From positions 11,437,114 to 11,501,113 of the forward strand of contig NC_135128.1 in assembly GCF_050908995.1 (NCBI RefSeq): a stretch of DNA of 64,000 nt, written 5' to 3'. Positions within the stretch are counted from its first letter, which is position 1; every line of letters begins with the position of its first letter. Positions 1-13,900 of this stretch are shown in pieces. A program made the position numbers and the translations under genes. The notes below the pieces were generated by a model. It was not told the origin of the DNA and did not search any database. It saw nothing but the letters and a program-made list of their open reading frames with translations. This DNA comes from Andrena cerasifolii. Taxonomy: Eukaryota > Arthropoda > Insecta > Hymenoptera > Andrenidae.

Positions 1-246
1 TAGATATGTACACGTTCAGTTTGAGAGCGAGACAGGCTGACATAAGGGCAGAGGGGAAAGAAGCTCGGCTTATCGTGACGGAGCATAATCATTGGTAGAA
101 AATCTTTTATGTTTACACGGCTGTCGAGGATGAAAGGTGTACCTACTACCTGTATCTGTGTATACATATACATATACCTATATAGGTACGCAGCATCGAG
201 TTTTCGAATTTTCGAAATTCAGAGCTATCCGAAAATTTCAAAACAA

Positions 247-567
247 TCAAGGGCGAATTCCACTTTCGCCCAAATCGCCCGTAAGTTTCATTAGGGTAGG
301 TTTCCCTACACGCGACTGGACGCATCGTCAAGAATTTCAAAGTGGATTTTCTCGAAAATGAAGCGCAATATCAAAAAATTTTATTCCTTTTTCTCGACTT
401 ATTTACTTGTTATAAGTCGAAAAGAAAGAGGGACTCTTTCTCATATCGCGCTTCATTTTCGAGAAAATCGGCTTTGAAATCGTTGACGTTGCGTCCAGTC
501 ACGTATAGGAAAACCTAGCTTAACGAAAATCACGGGCGATTTGGGCGTAAGTGGAATTCGCCTTAAG
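247..567. repeat. Fold-back element with long inverted arms
   Basis: Bases about 247-371 and 447-567 are imperfect reverse complements, including GGGCGAATTCCACTT and its complement at the outer ends and TTTTCTCGAAAATGAAGCGC at the inner ends. The roughly 75-bp loop has its own short dyad (CGACTTAT / ATAAGTCG). No transposase frame is present, so it looks like a MITE or fold-back remnant. Confidence 0.75.
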
Positions 568-1566
568 CATTTCTTGTTCAACGTTGGAAATGAAGGATGC
601 TGTGTGATTTGTCTATGAACGAATGCTCGTTTCACAAGCAGAGGGGATTATCAGCCGGAGAAGAAAGGAAAAGTAAGAAAATTCGAAATAGGTACTTACA
701 GGTGTCTGGATTCGGTAGAGTTGTACAGTGTACACACTACGTCGCTCTAATACCTACATATTACTATTTAAATATGTATGGACGAAATACGGCAGTTGTT
801 AAACACTTTTATTCAACGTAGGTATACGTTGAACGTGCTTCGATCCTTAAGTAAATAAAGCTCCCTCTGTGTTATTTGGTTAAAAAGCGGTGACCGACGA
901 AACGGTACCGTTTACCTTCTTCTAGTCTCGTACCTAGCCGACCCGTCGCGCCACGTCCAGCAAAGTAGGGTATTATAGATTATACGAATAGGTAATTAGG
1001 TACACAGAGATTGCGTGGATTATGGAAATCATAATATTGATACCTTTTTCCCACCTACGGGAAAATGTATCGCCGCGAATCCGTTGGAGCGGATACGGTT
1101 ACTGATAAAAGGAATGAAACGATTTTTCGACCGAAAATGATATTCGAGAAAACTCGAAAGTTTCGGCTAGGCACTTGAATAAGCGAAGAGACTTTATCAG
1201 TGGGATAAGCAAATGCGTCGTGGAACCGATATAAAATATCGGTGCCCGACAACCGATAACAGGCCGATTACTCGAAAACTGGGTGTGATGCCTATTACGC
1301 GGCTATTAGCTGCTCGATAAGGCTGTAGACTTTAGATATCGCCGATGTTTTGTTAGGTAGGATTATAGTTACTATGTGAACGAATGCAGTAATCATACTC
1401 GTAGGTAAGTATAAAATACATAGGTACCTATTGCCGTCGCCATGGCGGAGGAATACAGACGGGGAAGCAATGAAAATCTGGTTGAAAGTCGTAGTAATGA
1501 TTACAAGATGAAAGCTGTTGTTGTTACCTACTGTGTTAAGATGTATGGGTTTTACTGTTAACGCTA

Positions 1567-2337
1567 GGTAGGGGAGTTGGGTAGGTTGTAACACGGGGTA
1601 AATTCTAACATGTTACTACTTACTCCGCTCTAAATGGTGATGAAACAAACATGCTATTCGCTGACACACCGGAAAAAGATGCTCGACACTGCATTCCACT
1701 TTAGAGCGGACTCGTTCCGCGCAGGGATACACTGTTTATCGGTAGGAAACCGGCAGGGAAAGTGCTACGACTAATCACAATAGTGCTACAGCCAATCGCG
1801 TGTGTCAGATCCGTGAGAGCTGCGCAGATCGGTCGCAAATCAGTAGGGGCGTAAGTCCGCTCTTATATGGAATGGAGACACACCAACAACATTACAATCG
1901 AGAATCCAAAAAGTAGAAAAAAAGTATGAAGGCAAAAGTAAAGAAAGCGAAGAAGAAGATTTAGATAGAATTAGATGAATAAGCAACGATTGTTTAACTC
2001 ATGTATAGAAAATGTTTAATAATCACCTGTGTTTTCATTTATATTTTTTAGAAATGTTTATTTGCGTTCATATTTGTATTTAAATAATTAAAACAGATGT
2101 GTCACACTTTACCCCACATGGTGTTACTTTTTACCCCGCATATTATAACAAAGGTTCAGATTTGTTTAAGATGAAGCTAGGTGCCTAATAAGTGTCCAAG
2201 ATTTTGTCACGTACTTACACTTAATGAGTTCACCACATATGTAAGTGGTCACGCAAATTATTTCCTGATTTAGGAAAACACTTTCGAGAAAAAAACTGTG
2301 AAAACTTTTTTGTTACAATCTGCCCCGACTGCCCCTA
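1567..2337. mobile_element. Non-autonomous DNA element with diverged TIRs
   Basis: The left edge (AGGGGAGTTGGGTAGGTTGT, about 1567-1586) resembles the reverse complement of the right edge (about 2310-2337, containing GTTACAATCTGCCCCGACTG). Internal copies of a TTTACCCC motif occur near 2108-2140. No coding capacity is seen. The inverted termini are imperfect, so the boundaries are approximate. Confidence 0.4.
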
Positions 2338-3477
2338 AATGTATAGGTAGCTACATAGATTGTATTGGACATTAAATTCATCGAATATCGAGGTACGTAG
2401 GCTACATCTGTACCCGTATGTACTTAGGTAGCTATAACTACTTGTTTCAATCGTGTGGACAAAATCGCAAGCAATAAAGAAAATAAGCAAAACCACGAAG
2501 ATCGTATCGTCGCGCGCGCCGGTAGACCGACATCGAGTATCCCTGTTATCCGTGGAGGGTGCCCACTGCCCAACTTCCCTCCCATTATACGACCGTCACG
2601 TTGCAATTCAAGCTGCACGCATTTCGCCACCCCTCGTTTTTCTGCAAGTGTCACGTGCCACCGACTGCATATCCGTTCTCCTTAGCGCGCTTTCCGTACT
2701 ATACGTCGTCGGATTGGACGGTTCAGGTTGGCGCAGGAGGGAAAGCTGTCTTGTTCCCCTTTATTCCCTTCCGTCACCGTTGCCGCCATCCTCGACGTCT
2801 TCTCCCACTCTCCCTCTGGCACTATCCTCCTGCACCCCATCTCTCTCTATCTATATTTTACCCTGTACCCTGTATCTCCCCAAACAAAAGGGTAGACTGG
2901 ACGCGCTGAAGCATTCCTCCAGAACATGGTGTAACTGTACCTACCCTATGTAAGTATAGATCCTACTTAGCTTTGTACTGCAGAAATTCGACGCCTGGGG
3001 CTCGGAGCTTGATAGGCGAGAGCTGGACGGTTCACGCGCAACGGTGAGGAATGAAGAATCGGGAACCGGGAATCGGGAGTGGAAAGTTGGGAGTTGGTAC
3101 CCACGGCACACGGTGCGGGAAAGAGGGGAATAAAGGGGGTGCCGTAGGCGTGGCAAAATGCAAGGCTTGCCGCGATAGGCGTGGCAGAATCGACTAACCG
3201 CGGAAACGCAGAAGCGGAGGGGGAGCGATTTTCCCGTTAGGGACACGCGGTTCCTTGCTACGTCACTTTGCGGCGAAGCGTCGACTTAATCGCTTGTGTT
3301 GCCGCGAAATCGTAACTGACGCTCCATCGGAGAGAAAGTGAGAACAAAAAAAAAAAAGTGGCTCGTCGGTGGCGATACGTTTACAGTCCTAATCAAGGGA
3401 GCGGAAGTTGTGTGATTATTTTCATTGCGCGTGCAAGATCCGGGAGTCGTTTCGACGGTTAACGCCTTCGTTTAATC

Positions 3478-3530
3478 GGTTGGTCGGTCGGTCGGTCGGT
3501 CGGTCGGTCGGGCGGTCGATCGATCGATCG
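3478..3530 (+). repeat. (GGTC)n/(GATC)n tetranucleotide repeat
   Basis: About eight GGTC units run into GATC units roughly 200 bp upstream of the exex start codon, so the tract is probably in the promoter or 5' leader. Confidence 0.9.
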
Positions 3531-3735
3531 AATCCCGTAGGCCGATCGGAAGTCGATCGGCCACCGATCCTCCATTCAGCGGATGATATACATCGGTACA
3601 GCTAGTCGACAGCATCCGTAAATGATCGTAGCCCGAGTAGCCGGCGATCAAGTCCGATTGACATTCCATGTGTCCGTAATTAATCCGAGGGTGGTTGGTG
3701 GTTGTGAAAGAAGCCCTTAACGATCCAACGATCTA

Positions 3736-6700
3736 ATGCGTTCTCGTGTATTCACGGAATCAGGTATGCATTACGACGCGCAAGGCGCCTCGGAGAACGT
3801 GTATTTACGGCAACGGCAAGGGCATCAGCAAACGAGTCCGCATACCGTTTACGCAGAAGGCGTTCGACAGAAGGGCCGAGGGCAGAGCTGCTCGCCGATA
3901 TTGCAAGAAGGGATCTCGGCCGGCGTCGAGGCAGCGAACGAAACGATCGGCTCCATTACAGAGGAAATACGTTTTGCAGCAAGCGGCTCTCCGTTGGAGT
4001 TCCAAGACGAACCGCGAATGTCGAGGTATCGCGAGGAAGGCGATGCGAAGCGATCCTCCTTCCCTAAGCAGGAGCACGAACCGTCCAATTTCTTCCGAGA
4101 CTCCGAGAATGCCGGTGTAAAATGCTTTCCCGCGGAAATGGTGTCCGCGATATCGAGCCAATACAGGGGATCGAACAGTTCACCCGGCAGAACCTCTCCG
4201 CAAGGGTACTCGGTCCATCCGACCGACAGGCGGACCACCTCCCTCGGCAAAACGTCTTTCTGCATAGACGCTCTCCTCGGCCGAGCGACAGGGAAACAGG
4301 AGATCCTCGATCGCGATAGATCGGAGCGCAATCCAAGATTACTATTCACCACGAGGAATCTGACCGCGGACGGAAACCCTTGTATAGGAAATTCTTCTGT
4401 TCACGTTCACGGACGGGAATCTCCTTGTACTCTTGGGACTGGGACTGAGACCAGAGATGGTGGTGTAGGTGGATGTGGAGATGGTAGTGGAAGTGGAAGT
4501 GGAGGAGGAGCAGGGGGAGGAGGCGGAGGCGGAGGTAGTGTTGGAGGTGGAGGTGCAGGTGCAGGTGGAATCGGAGCTGCAACAGCAGCTGGCGCGGGTG
4601 GGACGGAGGAGCAAAGAACATCGTCCTCGAGAAACCTTTTGAATCCGTTCGATAGGCCGGTTCAGCAATGTCCAGATTCACCGAGCCTGGAGTTCCTTCG
4701 CGATGGATGCGATCGGCAAACTATTCGTGACAGATCCACGCGAGATATACACTTGTCCGAGGCGCCGTTAGAGCCGGTGGAAGCAGCGAACACAGTTTCG
4801 ATTCAACGTGGAAAATCAATGTTCCGAGGGGAGAGCATTGGAACCGGCAACGGAGGGTTCCGAGTAGATCGACTAGAGAATATCGAGGACGACGCTTCCA
4901 CCGAGGTAGACCCTACAAGGACGGGGAGCGCCAGCTCTGGGAGTAACGCCAGTCACAGTCCGATCTCGAGCCCTCCGATTTCACCGGGATCGGAGGAGCC
5001 CACTAGCAACGGTATTGCTGGTAATCCAAATTTATCGAGTGGCCATTACGGTGCACTCGGTACCAGTGCCGGTGTAGCTCGGCAGAACCAAGCTCTTCTC
5101 TTACACCCAAGTGGCCCTCTTATTCACCCCGGTGGACTGTATTATCATCCTGCTGGTGGTAGCGCGTTTCACTCGATACACAAGGAAGGTCAACCCGTCG
5201 GACACTCGCAAACTGCCGGAGCTCATCCTCAACAGCATCATATTCATCCACTCCAGCTCGAGTGGTTAGCCAGGACTGGAATGTTGTATCCTAGACTGCC
5301 CGCTGACTTGGCTGGTAAGTTTTCACTACTTAGCAACTGCTTTCGTCTTTCGAGAAAGGTAGCAAAGAGAGATATTTTCGTAACAGCTCGGGATAGCATT
5401 ACCTACTCTTCTGGCGTCTGCATACCGAATTCTATTCCGAAATTCCACGCGACCGATTTGTTCGCCCACGTAGACGAAATTGCAAAGTAATCGGTTCGGC
5501 GGAATCCTGCGAATCGACTTGGCAGAAACGAGACCACGGAATCTCTGAGTTTTTATACTGCTTCGCCGACACTGTTACCGCCTCTTCGTCCTCCTCCCCT
5601 TGGCTTTATTCCTTCACCTTACTTATTATTAACCACCCATTCTCGCGCCACTATAGATCCAATCTCCTCGTGCTACTTTATTTCTCATAAATTAATAATT
5701 CCTAGATGATTAGCCGAGTAGGTAATGGAGCAACCACTATAACCATAACGGCACAGTTTGACAAAGAATTGGAACCCGTCAATTCAATTACGTCCGAGCA
5801 AACATGTACCTATCTGGTACATCTACGACCGCCGTTTTTTACCTTAAATTTGACGACACAATCGATACACGAGGCGAATGGCATTCTTTTCTTTTATCGT
5901 TTCGATGGAACAAAAGCCGACGCGAAATGAAAGATAAGGTAACAAAGGCGATAGAACGCAACGATAAGGATTCAAACGTAACTCCTATTTCACTGTTAAG
6001 TGTACCTATGTAATACCTATGCGCTGTGCCTAACGCAAAGTCAGAGCAAAGTATAGGGAAATGGATCGACAGATTGGCCGCATGTTGAGCAGATAGCGAG
6101 TGTTTACATGCCTAATGTAACGCTTTACTCTGCTATATTGATCGGCCACTTCAGTTTTTAGGTCATTTGTCAAACGATAAGGTTGGAGCAAAGTTGCGCA
6201 GCGTGCCATTTTTTTCAGAGCTTTTTAACATGACCTTTGGCAGGTAGCTTCTTTCGGGATACAATGCCTGCGAAAAGTGTATGACGAGGCGAAGTTGTAA
6301 CCGAAGGAAATGCACAAGTTCCTACTGTACCTATTTACATATAGGTACAGAAGCGGCTGTCGCAAGATAGAAGTGAAGTGGAATACCAAGTAGGGTAATT
6401 GCGGGAGAGATGCCGCACAGGGAGAGAGGCCGCACCTTCGGTATTTCAGGGTTATCGGTAATAAAATACAACACTGTCGATTTTATTTGCTTTAGTCTGT
6501 TAGTTTAGGTTAGATTAATAAGCGAGGACGTGTTTCCATCATTACTTTTAAAGATTTTGCTATTTTTCGAGGTAAGCCTACCGCACTTTGCCTCGATATT
6601 TATATGTCGAGTTTATTTTTGCTATCGTAGTAGTTATAAAGTCATAGTTTTTCGTGATATAACTTTTGGAATACGTTAAAGGAACTCTGTGGAATATTTA

Positions 6701-7961
6701 TCGGCCAGAATAGGTCAAATTCGACACTTTTATGCGCACTGTATCGGAAGGTACCTAAGTCGACTGAATGATGTTTTTAATGTTAAAAATACAAAAAAGT
6801 GTTTCAAAATAGATACCGTGGTATCTCAAGGCAAATTATTTATTTTTTAATGACAAATCTGATAATCCAAACATATTTCTGGGCTTTTTACTCTTTTTTC
6901 ACAGTTTATTCTTATTTTATGAGCAATGAATGTGGAAGGTAGAAGAAAAGACAATTAAATTTAGAAAAGAAGAAATAATATCTGTACCTATTTATTTTTC
7001 CAATTGTATTGCATTTTATAACTGTATAAATTAAAAAGATGTTTCATTTTACTTTGCTTTTACTATCTTTTTAAATAAAATGTTAAAATTAACAAGTTTA
7101 AATGGAAAATTAAACACGGCACCACTCCCGCGTGTGCGGCGTCTCTCCTAAAAAAAGGATATTTCTAGTTTCAATTTTTTAAGGGTGACAAATATTAAAA
7201 TTTTGATTTTCTTTAATGCCAGCACTAAGACCTGATGTTCGACTAATAATACGTATCTTTGGAAAAAAAATTTCATCGCAAAATTTAGCCACGGTGACAG
7301 TTTTGCGTAAGGTGCGGCGACTCTCCCACGATTACCCTATGTACAGCCAACTATTTAGAACGGGACGAGAAAAGAAGAATCGAAAGAACAAGTCTAAGTA
7401 GCCAGCGAATAGATGCAAGGGCGATAGGAAAGGACGAATCGGTTACCACGGTAAATTTCACGCTTGGAAAAAGAGCCGTGGCCGCGCGTTGTCCAGCCAA
7501 TCAGTCGAGAGCTTTTATCGAACAAATTGGTCGGTGAACGTAGCAAGCCAGGTTGCCGAGATGAACCGAGTCCGAATGAAGGGGAACGGAGGTTCAAAGA
7601 GAGGGATGGTAACGGCGCGGCGCGGCGTGGGGGGAGAGGGAAAGTAAATGCATCTGTATATACGAGAGAGATGAGAGGAGAAAGAGATAGTAGCATGAGA
7701 GGGGTGCTCGGGGTGTAGTGCGGGGTACTTTCTGTCAGATGATCCTGATTGGTAGTTGCCGAGCAATCCAACGTCGACGAAAAAGGCGAAAACCCGATAG
7801 CGTAAAACGAGCAACGAGTACAAAAAAGCGGTCTCGCGGAATAAAATAAAACGATTGCATCCAGCCCCAGCTGAAACGGCCGTTATCGCGTAGGCAGGGA
7901 ACACGTACCTGACTTGTTAAAAAATTGCTGTATGGCAGTACCGTCCCGTTTGGCCCTTCTG

Positions 7962-7996
<35 letters not shown>

Positions 7997-10900
7997 CCTC
8001 TCTCTTTCTGTGGTACCCGTGCATCCTCGTGCGCTCTCGACGTTATGTAAATAATGGTGAATGCGCGACTAACCGGCTCAGCACCGTGAGCTGACAGAGG
8101 GATAGGTTGGAAGCAGGAGACGCGAGCTTTTATTTGCGGAATATTTGTCGCGCGTTATGCCCGTGGCAACGTTGCGACAACACCATGTTTCATCTATTTC
8201 GAGTGGAGCTTTTACCGTATCGAAATTTAACTAGCACAGTAACGTAGCCGCGTGTATTTCGCGACCTTCCGTTCTCGGTACATCCCGAATCCCGATGCTA
8301 TCTATGGCAGGTGTACACTAAAAAACTGTCCCTCGTACACCCGCGTGACACCAGTTTGCTTACGGATTAGTCGAAATTGACCGAAACGGCGATTTAGCTT
8401 TCTGCATTGGCGCGTTACTTAAATAAGTAGGTACAATAGGCATATCTGCTACACATAGAATTATAACTCCTCTTATAACTTCTTTGACATCGGCGAACGA
8501 TTACCGCGTACAGGTAGACTTTTCTTCATCTACATTTTTGACTGTCCGCTCTTTGCATCCTGTCTTCACCCATTTTATTCCTTGGCTAGAACTCGAGTGC
8601 ATTTCACGAGGCATCAAGGAGAAACAATGGCGAAGATATGAGCGGGAGGAGAGATCTGCTAACAAAAGGGGATGATACCCGAGAGATGAAGCACGCGAAG
8701 GGTTGGCGGATGATTTAATTAGTTAATTGTGCGTCATTCATCCGTCCATCCATCCCCTTCGCCCTTCTCTCGGCGATAGCATAGCACCGGCACCGAGATA
8801 TAGAGTTACCATGGAAACTCCGCGGACTTTCAGACAGTTCCAACAGCTAATTCCGCTCATCTTTGGAACGATCAGGGAACGCAAATCGATTCGACTTCGG
8901 GCAGGAGACTTTAACTCTCCCTCAATTACAAATGACGAAATTCCTTAAGAATACAAAGTTGTGTTTGATTTTAGGATTTCGAAACGCTGCTAAAATCTTC
9001 GCCGAATTTTCCGCGATATTAGCTACATATACCCATAGCAAACGGCACGCCAAGTGAAAATGTGTCAATGACCGCGTTAGAACGGATACGAATGGGCTAT
9101 CGGCGGTGTTGGCGTCGGTGGCCGTGTGGCGGTCGCGTCAGTCTACCTATCTATAGGCACATAGGCGGTAATGGTGTTTCTGAATTAGCTGCCAGCTAGT
9201 TTGGCCGCCCGCAAGCAAACAGATCTTGGTTACCCGATGTGTAACGTTCCACGTTCGCCCAAACGCGGCATCCTATATCTCTATGATCCGGGTTGATCGC
9301 AACGTGCCGCGTGGACTCGTGGACCAATGCTCACGGCGACATGAGGATCGGAATACCATTGAGTTTAGGTGTTTACCGTTGCGTACAAACTGCTCACTAT
9401 TGAGCGGTACATGGCGGCAAACATTCCTTATTCTACTTGCGAAGATGCAAGGTACAGCTACCGGGCGAATCATTCACTGTGCCTACATCATTGGATTCTC
9501 CGTGGCCGTATACATAGTCGGTGGCAGACATCCGTCCATCGAAACATTCTTTAGACTGCAGACGGTTTCTTTGATTAACACCAAGACGAAAAACATGGAT
9601 ACCATTAGGTATGGAAAGCCCATGGAAGATTGTTTGAACCAACGGCTGACGGCTGAGTAGACGAATAGTAGGATTCAACCTTAATTCTTTCTTGGACGAT
9701 GACGCACGGGGAATAGCGTAGTAAGGAGGAAAGGAAACGCGTAACGGTCCCGGTTTATGATCCGATAGTAAGAGTAAATGGTAACATTTTGGATGTTTAT
9801 GACGTGATTTGTGGCGAGTCCGCGAGACGAGTATGAAATTAAATCCAACCATTTCGGGCGGAGAAAATAATCTCTGACGAAAGTTTGCCAACTTTTCCCG
9901 GTGCCCCAACCCCTTGATGCCATGGATCCGTGTCTGTGTGGCACACGGGTATATAGAGGAGTCGATGACGTCTCACAGATCGAGGGAGAAATGGTGGGAT
10001 AGCATTGACGTTACTCGCGCTCGTCTTCGTTCACCTCCTCTACGAGGGGTTGAGAATTCGGAGGCGGGTCATTTCAAGCACTCGGGGGTTACAGGCGGAG
10101 CTTCCATTGCTACGTGAAACAAGTAGAGGGAGAAGGGCCTAGTGTGCGCACGCGTCCGTTCACACCCACCGACGGCGGCGGAAGATGAAAAGGAGAAGGA
10201 GAAGGAAAAGGAGGAGAAGGGAAACGAAAACGAGAGCTGAAGCACAAAACTACATTGTGAAGAAAGCGAATCAGCGAGCAAGATAAAGAGTGGCAGATTG
10301 TGGTGGAATGAGTGGGAGGAATAGGGAGAAAGAGAGGGCGGTTAAAGGGATGACAGAAAGGGTGGAAGGAAGCCGAGTGTAGGGGATACCGAGGCAAAAT
10401 CGGGGCGTTAAGGATGAAGTCTCGTAACTGTCACATTATTAAGGAAAAAATAAATTACAATTGGGATTCATTAGAATAAACTATTTTTCAAATAATAGTA
10501 CATATCCAATTTTTTTAATAGAGGGGAAAATACAAAAAAAAATAATGATTTAAAATATGATCCGTTTTTACGATTTTACCCCATGGCTTGGGGTATCCAA
10601 TTTCGATGAACCATGTGATTTTTTAACATAAATGCAAATGTCTTCACCGTTTTCACCACCACTGTTATCATTATCCTTCGGTATTTTGTTTAATTTTGGG
10701 TTTTTTTTTTAGTTGTGGTCCTTTATTAAAATTTAGTTTTAATATTGATAACTTCCTCTTTTTCGATTCTTTACTATACACATTTTGGCCGAAACTGGGT
10801 ACCTGGTTTTACCCCGTACGGTTTTACCCCAGCATACAGAAACAAACCTTTCAATTATTTACACTTTAATATGCAACAATTAACACAATTCACGCCAAAG

Positions 10901-13900
10901 GGAATCTACCTGAACACTGTTAAAAGTGTTTGAAGTTTCTTAAATTATCGAAAATTAGATCAGAGCCGTTAAAAACACAGAAGACGATATGTATAACCTT
11001 ACAGGGAAGATCCCGAACCCGAAAATTAAAAAATTTGGAAACTTTGCGAATATATAGAGGATTTCCTCCTGATTACAACGCAATTTTTGTTTGCTGCTCA
11101 AATTCACTCGAGGGGGATGAAATTAACCCCTGAAAATTCAGCTATTTTCCGATTTCGTGGTACAACTCGCGAACTCTAAGAGATAGAAGAAAAGTTTCAA
11201 GACAAAAGTTCCTTCTTTTAATTAGATCTATCATTTGGTAAAAATTATTTTGCAGCTCACGAGTTATAACACAAAATTGGAAAATAACCGGATTTTCAGG
11301 GGGCAATTACACCCCCTAAGAGTGAATTTGGGCAGCAAACAAAAATTGCGTTATAATCAGGAGGAAATTCCTTACATATTCACAAAGTTACAGAATTTTT
11401 TGAATTTCCGGGTTCGGGATGTTCCCTCGTTAGTAAGCACGCTTGTAACGCGATCATATTTTGTTGACAAAATAATGCACATCCCGACGATATGACGCTG
11501 CAACGACGCCGCAAGATTTAAGGCGGTTTAAAAAATAATAACACGTCCCGGTTTTACCTAGGTATCTGGTTTTGTCCGAGTTTCCCGTACATGTTCATAC
11601 TCTACATACATGCATATGTATGTATATGCCAACACTCGCCCTGGCGATTGTAGATTCCATGGGAATCAGGCGATACTTGGGATATAGGCACCTACCTAAA
11701 TACCTACATCGATTTGGATCGGTAATTTCTGTTTGCAATCCGGTGCAGAGTAATTGCTGCCCATTAGAGGGCAACCACTTATGCAATCCGATTGAACCTA
11801 TGGATTTGTATTTGTGTGTCGAAAATTTACAGAGGCAGCTGTGCATTTTAATGTTCACGATGATAAGACCTTTCTTTGTGATGTAGGTGTCGATCGATGA
11901 CGACACTGACGACTGTTTCGGTAAGAAGCATTCCTCGCGAATATCTAGGTACTTACCTACTTAGGTCGAGTAATTACTCTTGATTGAATAAAGCTTCAGG
12001 TCGGATTAATTTCACGAAAATATACTCGTAGGTATGTAGGTGGCTCTTATTTACTCTTGGTGAATTTTTTTTCTCAAGATTTTCTTCGCGCCACCCTCCA
12101 TAATAGTTCTAAATAATAACAGAAAAATCTATGTAAAGTTTGAGCCCGATCGGATAACGGGAAAAGGTGCTTCTTCTGGCCTCTTGAACATTTAAATAAT
12201 TATTTAACAGCTCACAAAGTGGATTTTACATAATATCCTCCAAGTTATTGATTTCATCAAAAAGTATGTTAAACAAAAGTTGTAGATCCAGACAAGGAGC
12301 ATATTTTATATTCTATTACTTTTTTTTCGTAACACACATGGTTTTCGAGAAAAGTCCGAAAAACCAAAAAAAAAAACATTTTTATTTTTCAAGTTTTGAA
12401 AGTTAATAAGTTAATAGTAAATCCTTTCCGAACTCTTTTTACTTATGAAGGTGAAGAAAAGAATGTAATATTTATTTTCGAGGGCTATTTTTTAAACATT
12501 TACGATTTTGTTATCACCCTCCAAAGTTAAGCGTTCCATGTTACCCTACTCTCCCCCACTTATGTGAAATTCTTTTTCAAATTTAAGGGCGTTGGGTTAT
12601 TGGCCGTGTTAGCGGTGTGGCGATGAATAGGTCGGCATGGAAGAACGTAAGAAGAAAGTGTGCAGGAAAGAGAGCGAGTGAGAAATGAGGCGAGTTTGCC
12701 AGCAAGAGGGGAGGTAAGAGGGACAAGAGGCAGGAGAGATAGGAGAGATAGGAGAGATAGGAGAGATAGGAGAGAGATGGTAGGTACCTACGGACAGACA
12801 GAGGATAAAGAGCGGGGGATAGAGAGTCGCGTTAAGTACAGATAATGGCTGGTGTTTACCGGTACGGTGATCAGCATGATTTAAGGGTGATCTGGCGTGA
12901 AGCGGCTAATAGGACCCCAAATAAATTAAATTATCATGATAAAAGTGTAACGGTGGGGTGAGAACGATGCTAATCTTAACGGCACCCCATTGCTTCACCC
13001 CGCATAGAGGAGAGCGAAAATAATGATTGTCCACTCGATGGTGCCGCCCTTCTTGTTTGCCGACATCTGTCATAACTCGTGCCATTTCTTTCTGACACCT
13101 CCGCGATCATAGAATTTCGTTGGCTTGGTCCGTTCTCAATAGGTAAGTACCTCTATTCTCCGGGACGGGACGTGTGGCAATTCATCCAACGCGTAGGTAT
13201 GCTAGGCAGGGAGACGAGAATGCAATTAGGTACAAGTACATTTTAAGTGGTTTACCGTTTATCAAGTAAGAAATGAATCAACGCATGCAACAAGGTATTA
13301 AAAAAGTTGCATGTACGTAAGTACGTACCTAGAAGTAAATGTTATCGGCGCACCGGTTCGGCACCGGGTCTATTGTAAAAATAAATCGAACCGGTGCGCC
13401 GATAACATTTACTTTTAAGTTTTAAAAATTCTTTGCGGTCGAAATTCGAAATCATTTTATTCAGTATGTACCTAGGTATAGCATTCGAGGAAGGAATACA
13501 AATACATGCACGCGTACACGCGCATGCATGCATACATATAGTGGTAAATCATAGAGGACCGACGTGCAAAGTAAAGGCAATCGTCCAAATAGTAGTAATT
13601 GTTACGAACGGACGGGTATGAAATCACCGACCGGACCATATGTGCGCGACGGGTGGCAAACCACCCTTTGGGGAGACGATTAATATCTATGTATAACGTA
13701 AATAGCGGAAGCGAAGCTGTCAACTGTTCGCATCGAGAAACGATGTGCCGCGTGACGTTCGAACGTCCCAACGATGTAGGTGCCTACGTAGGTGTAACTA
13801 CTTAAATGCAGATCTGTCGGTTGCGAGAAGACTTAGCGAGTAGCCTACCATCTCTACTGAATCTCTAATCGAAAAATTAAATAGCTATGCGCACATGCTA

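Larger units (their letters stand above)
1..3735. other. Upstream flank of exex, no coding gene recognised
   Basis: No open frame here resembles a known protein. The stretch holds a fold-back element (about 247-567), a diverged terminal-inverted-repeat element (about 1567-2337), a poly(A) run near 3345-3357 and a GGTC/GATC tetranucleotide tract (3478-3530). The last few hundred bases before 3736 probably include the exex promoter and 5' leader, but I see no clear TATA box. Confidence 0.6.

Noticed and set aside
4342..4681. Ser/Thr-rich and His/Leu-rich minus-strand frames
   Set aside because: Complement of the exex glycine repeat.
9226..9660. 144-codon plus-strand frame in exex intron 1
   Set aside because: No similarity to known proteins and no supporting splice sites.
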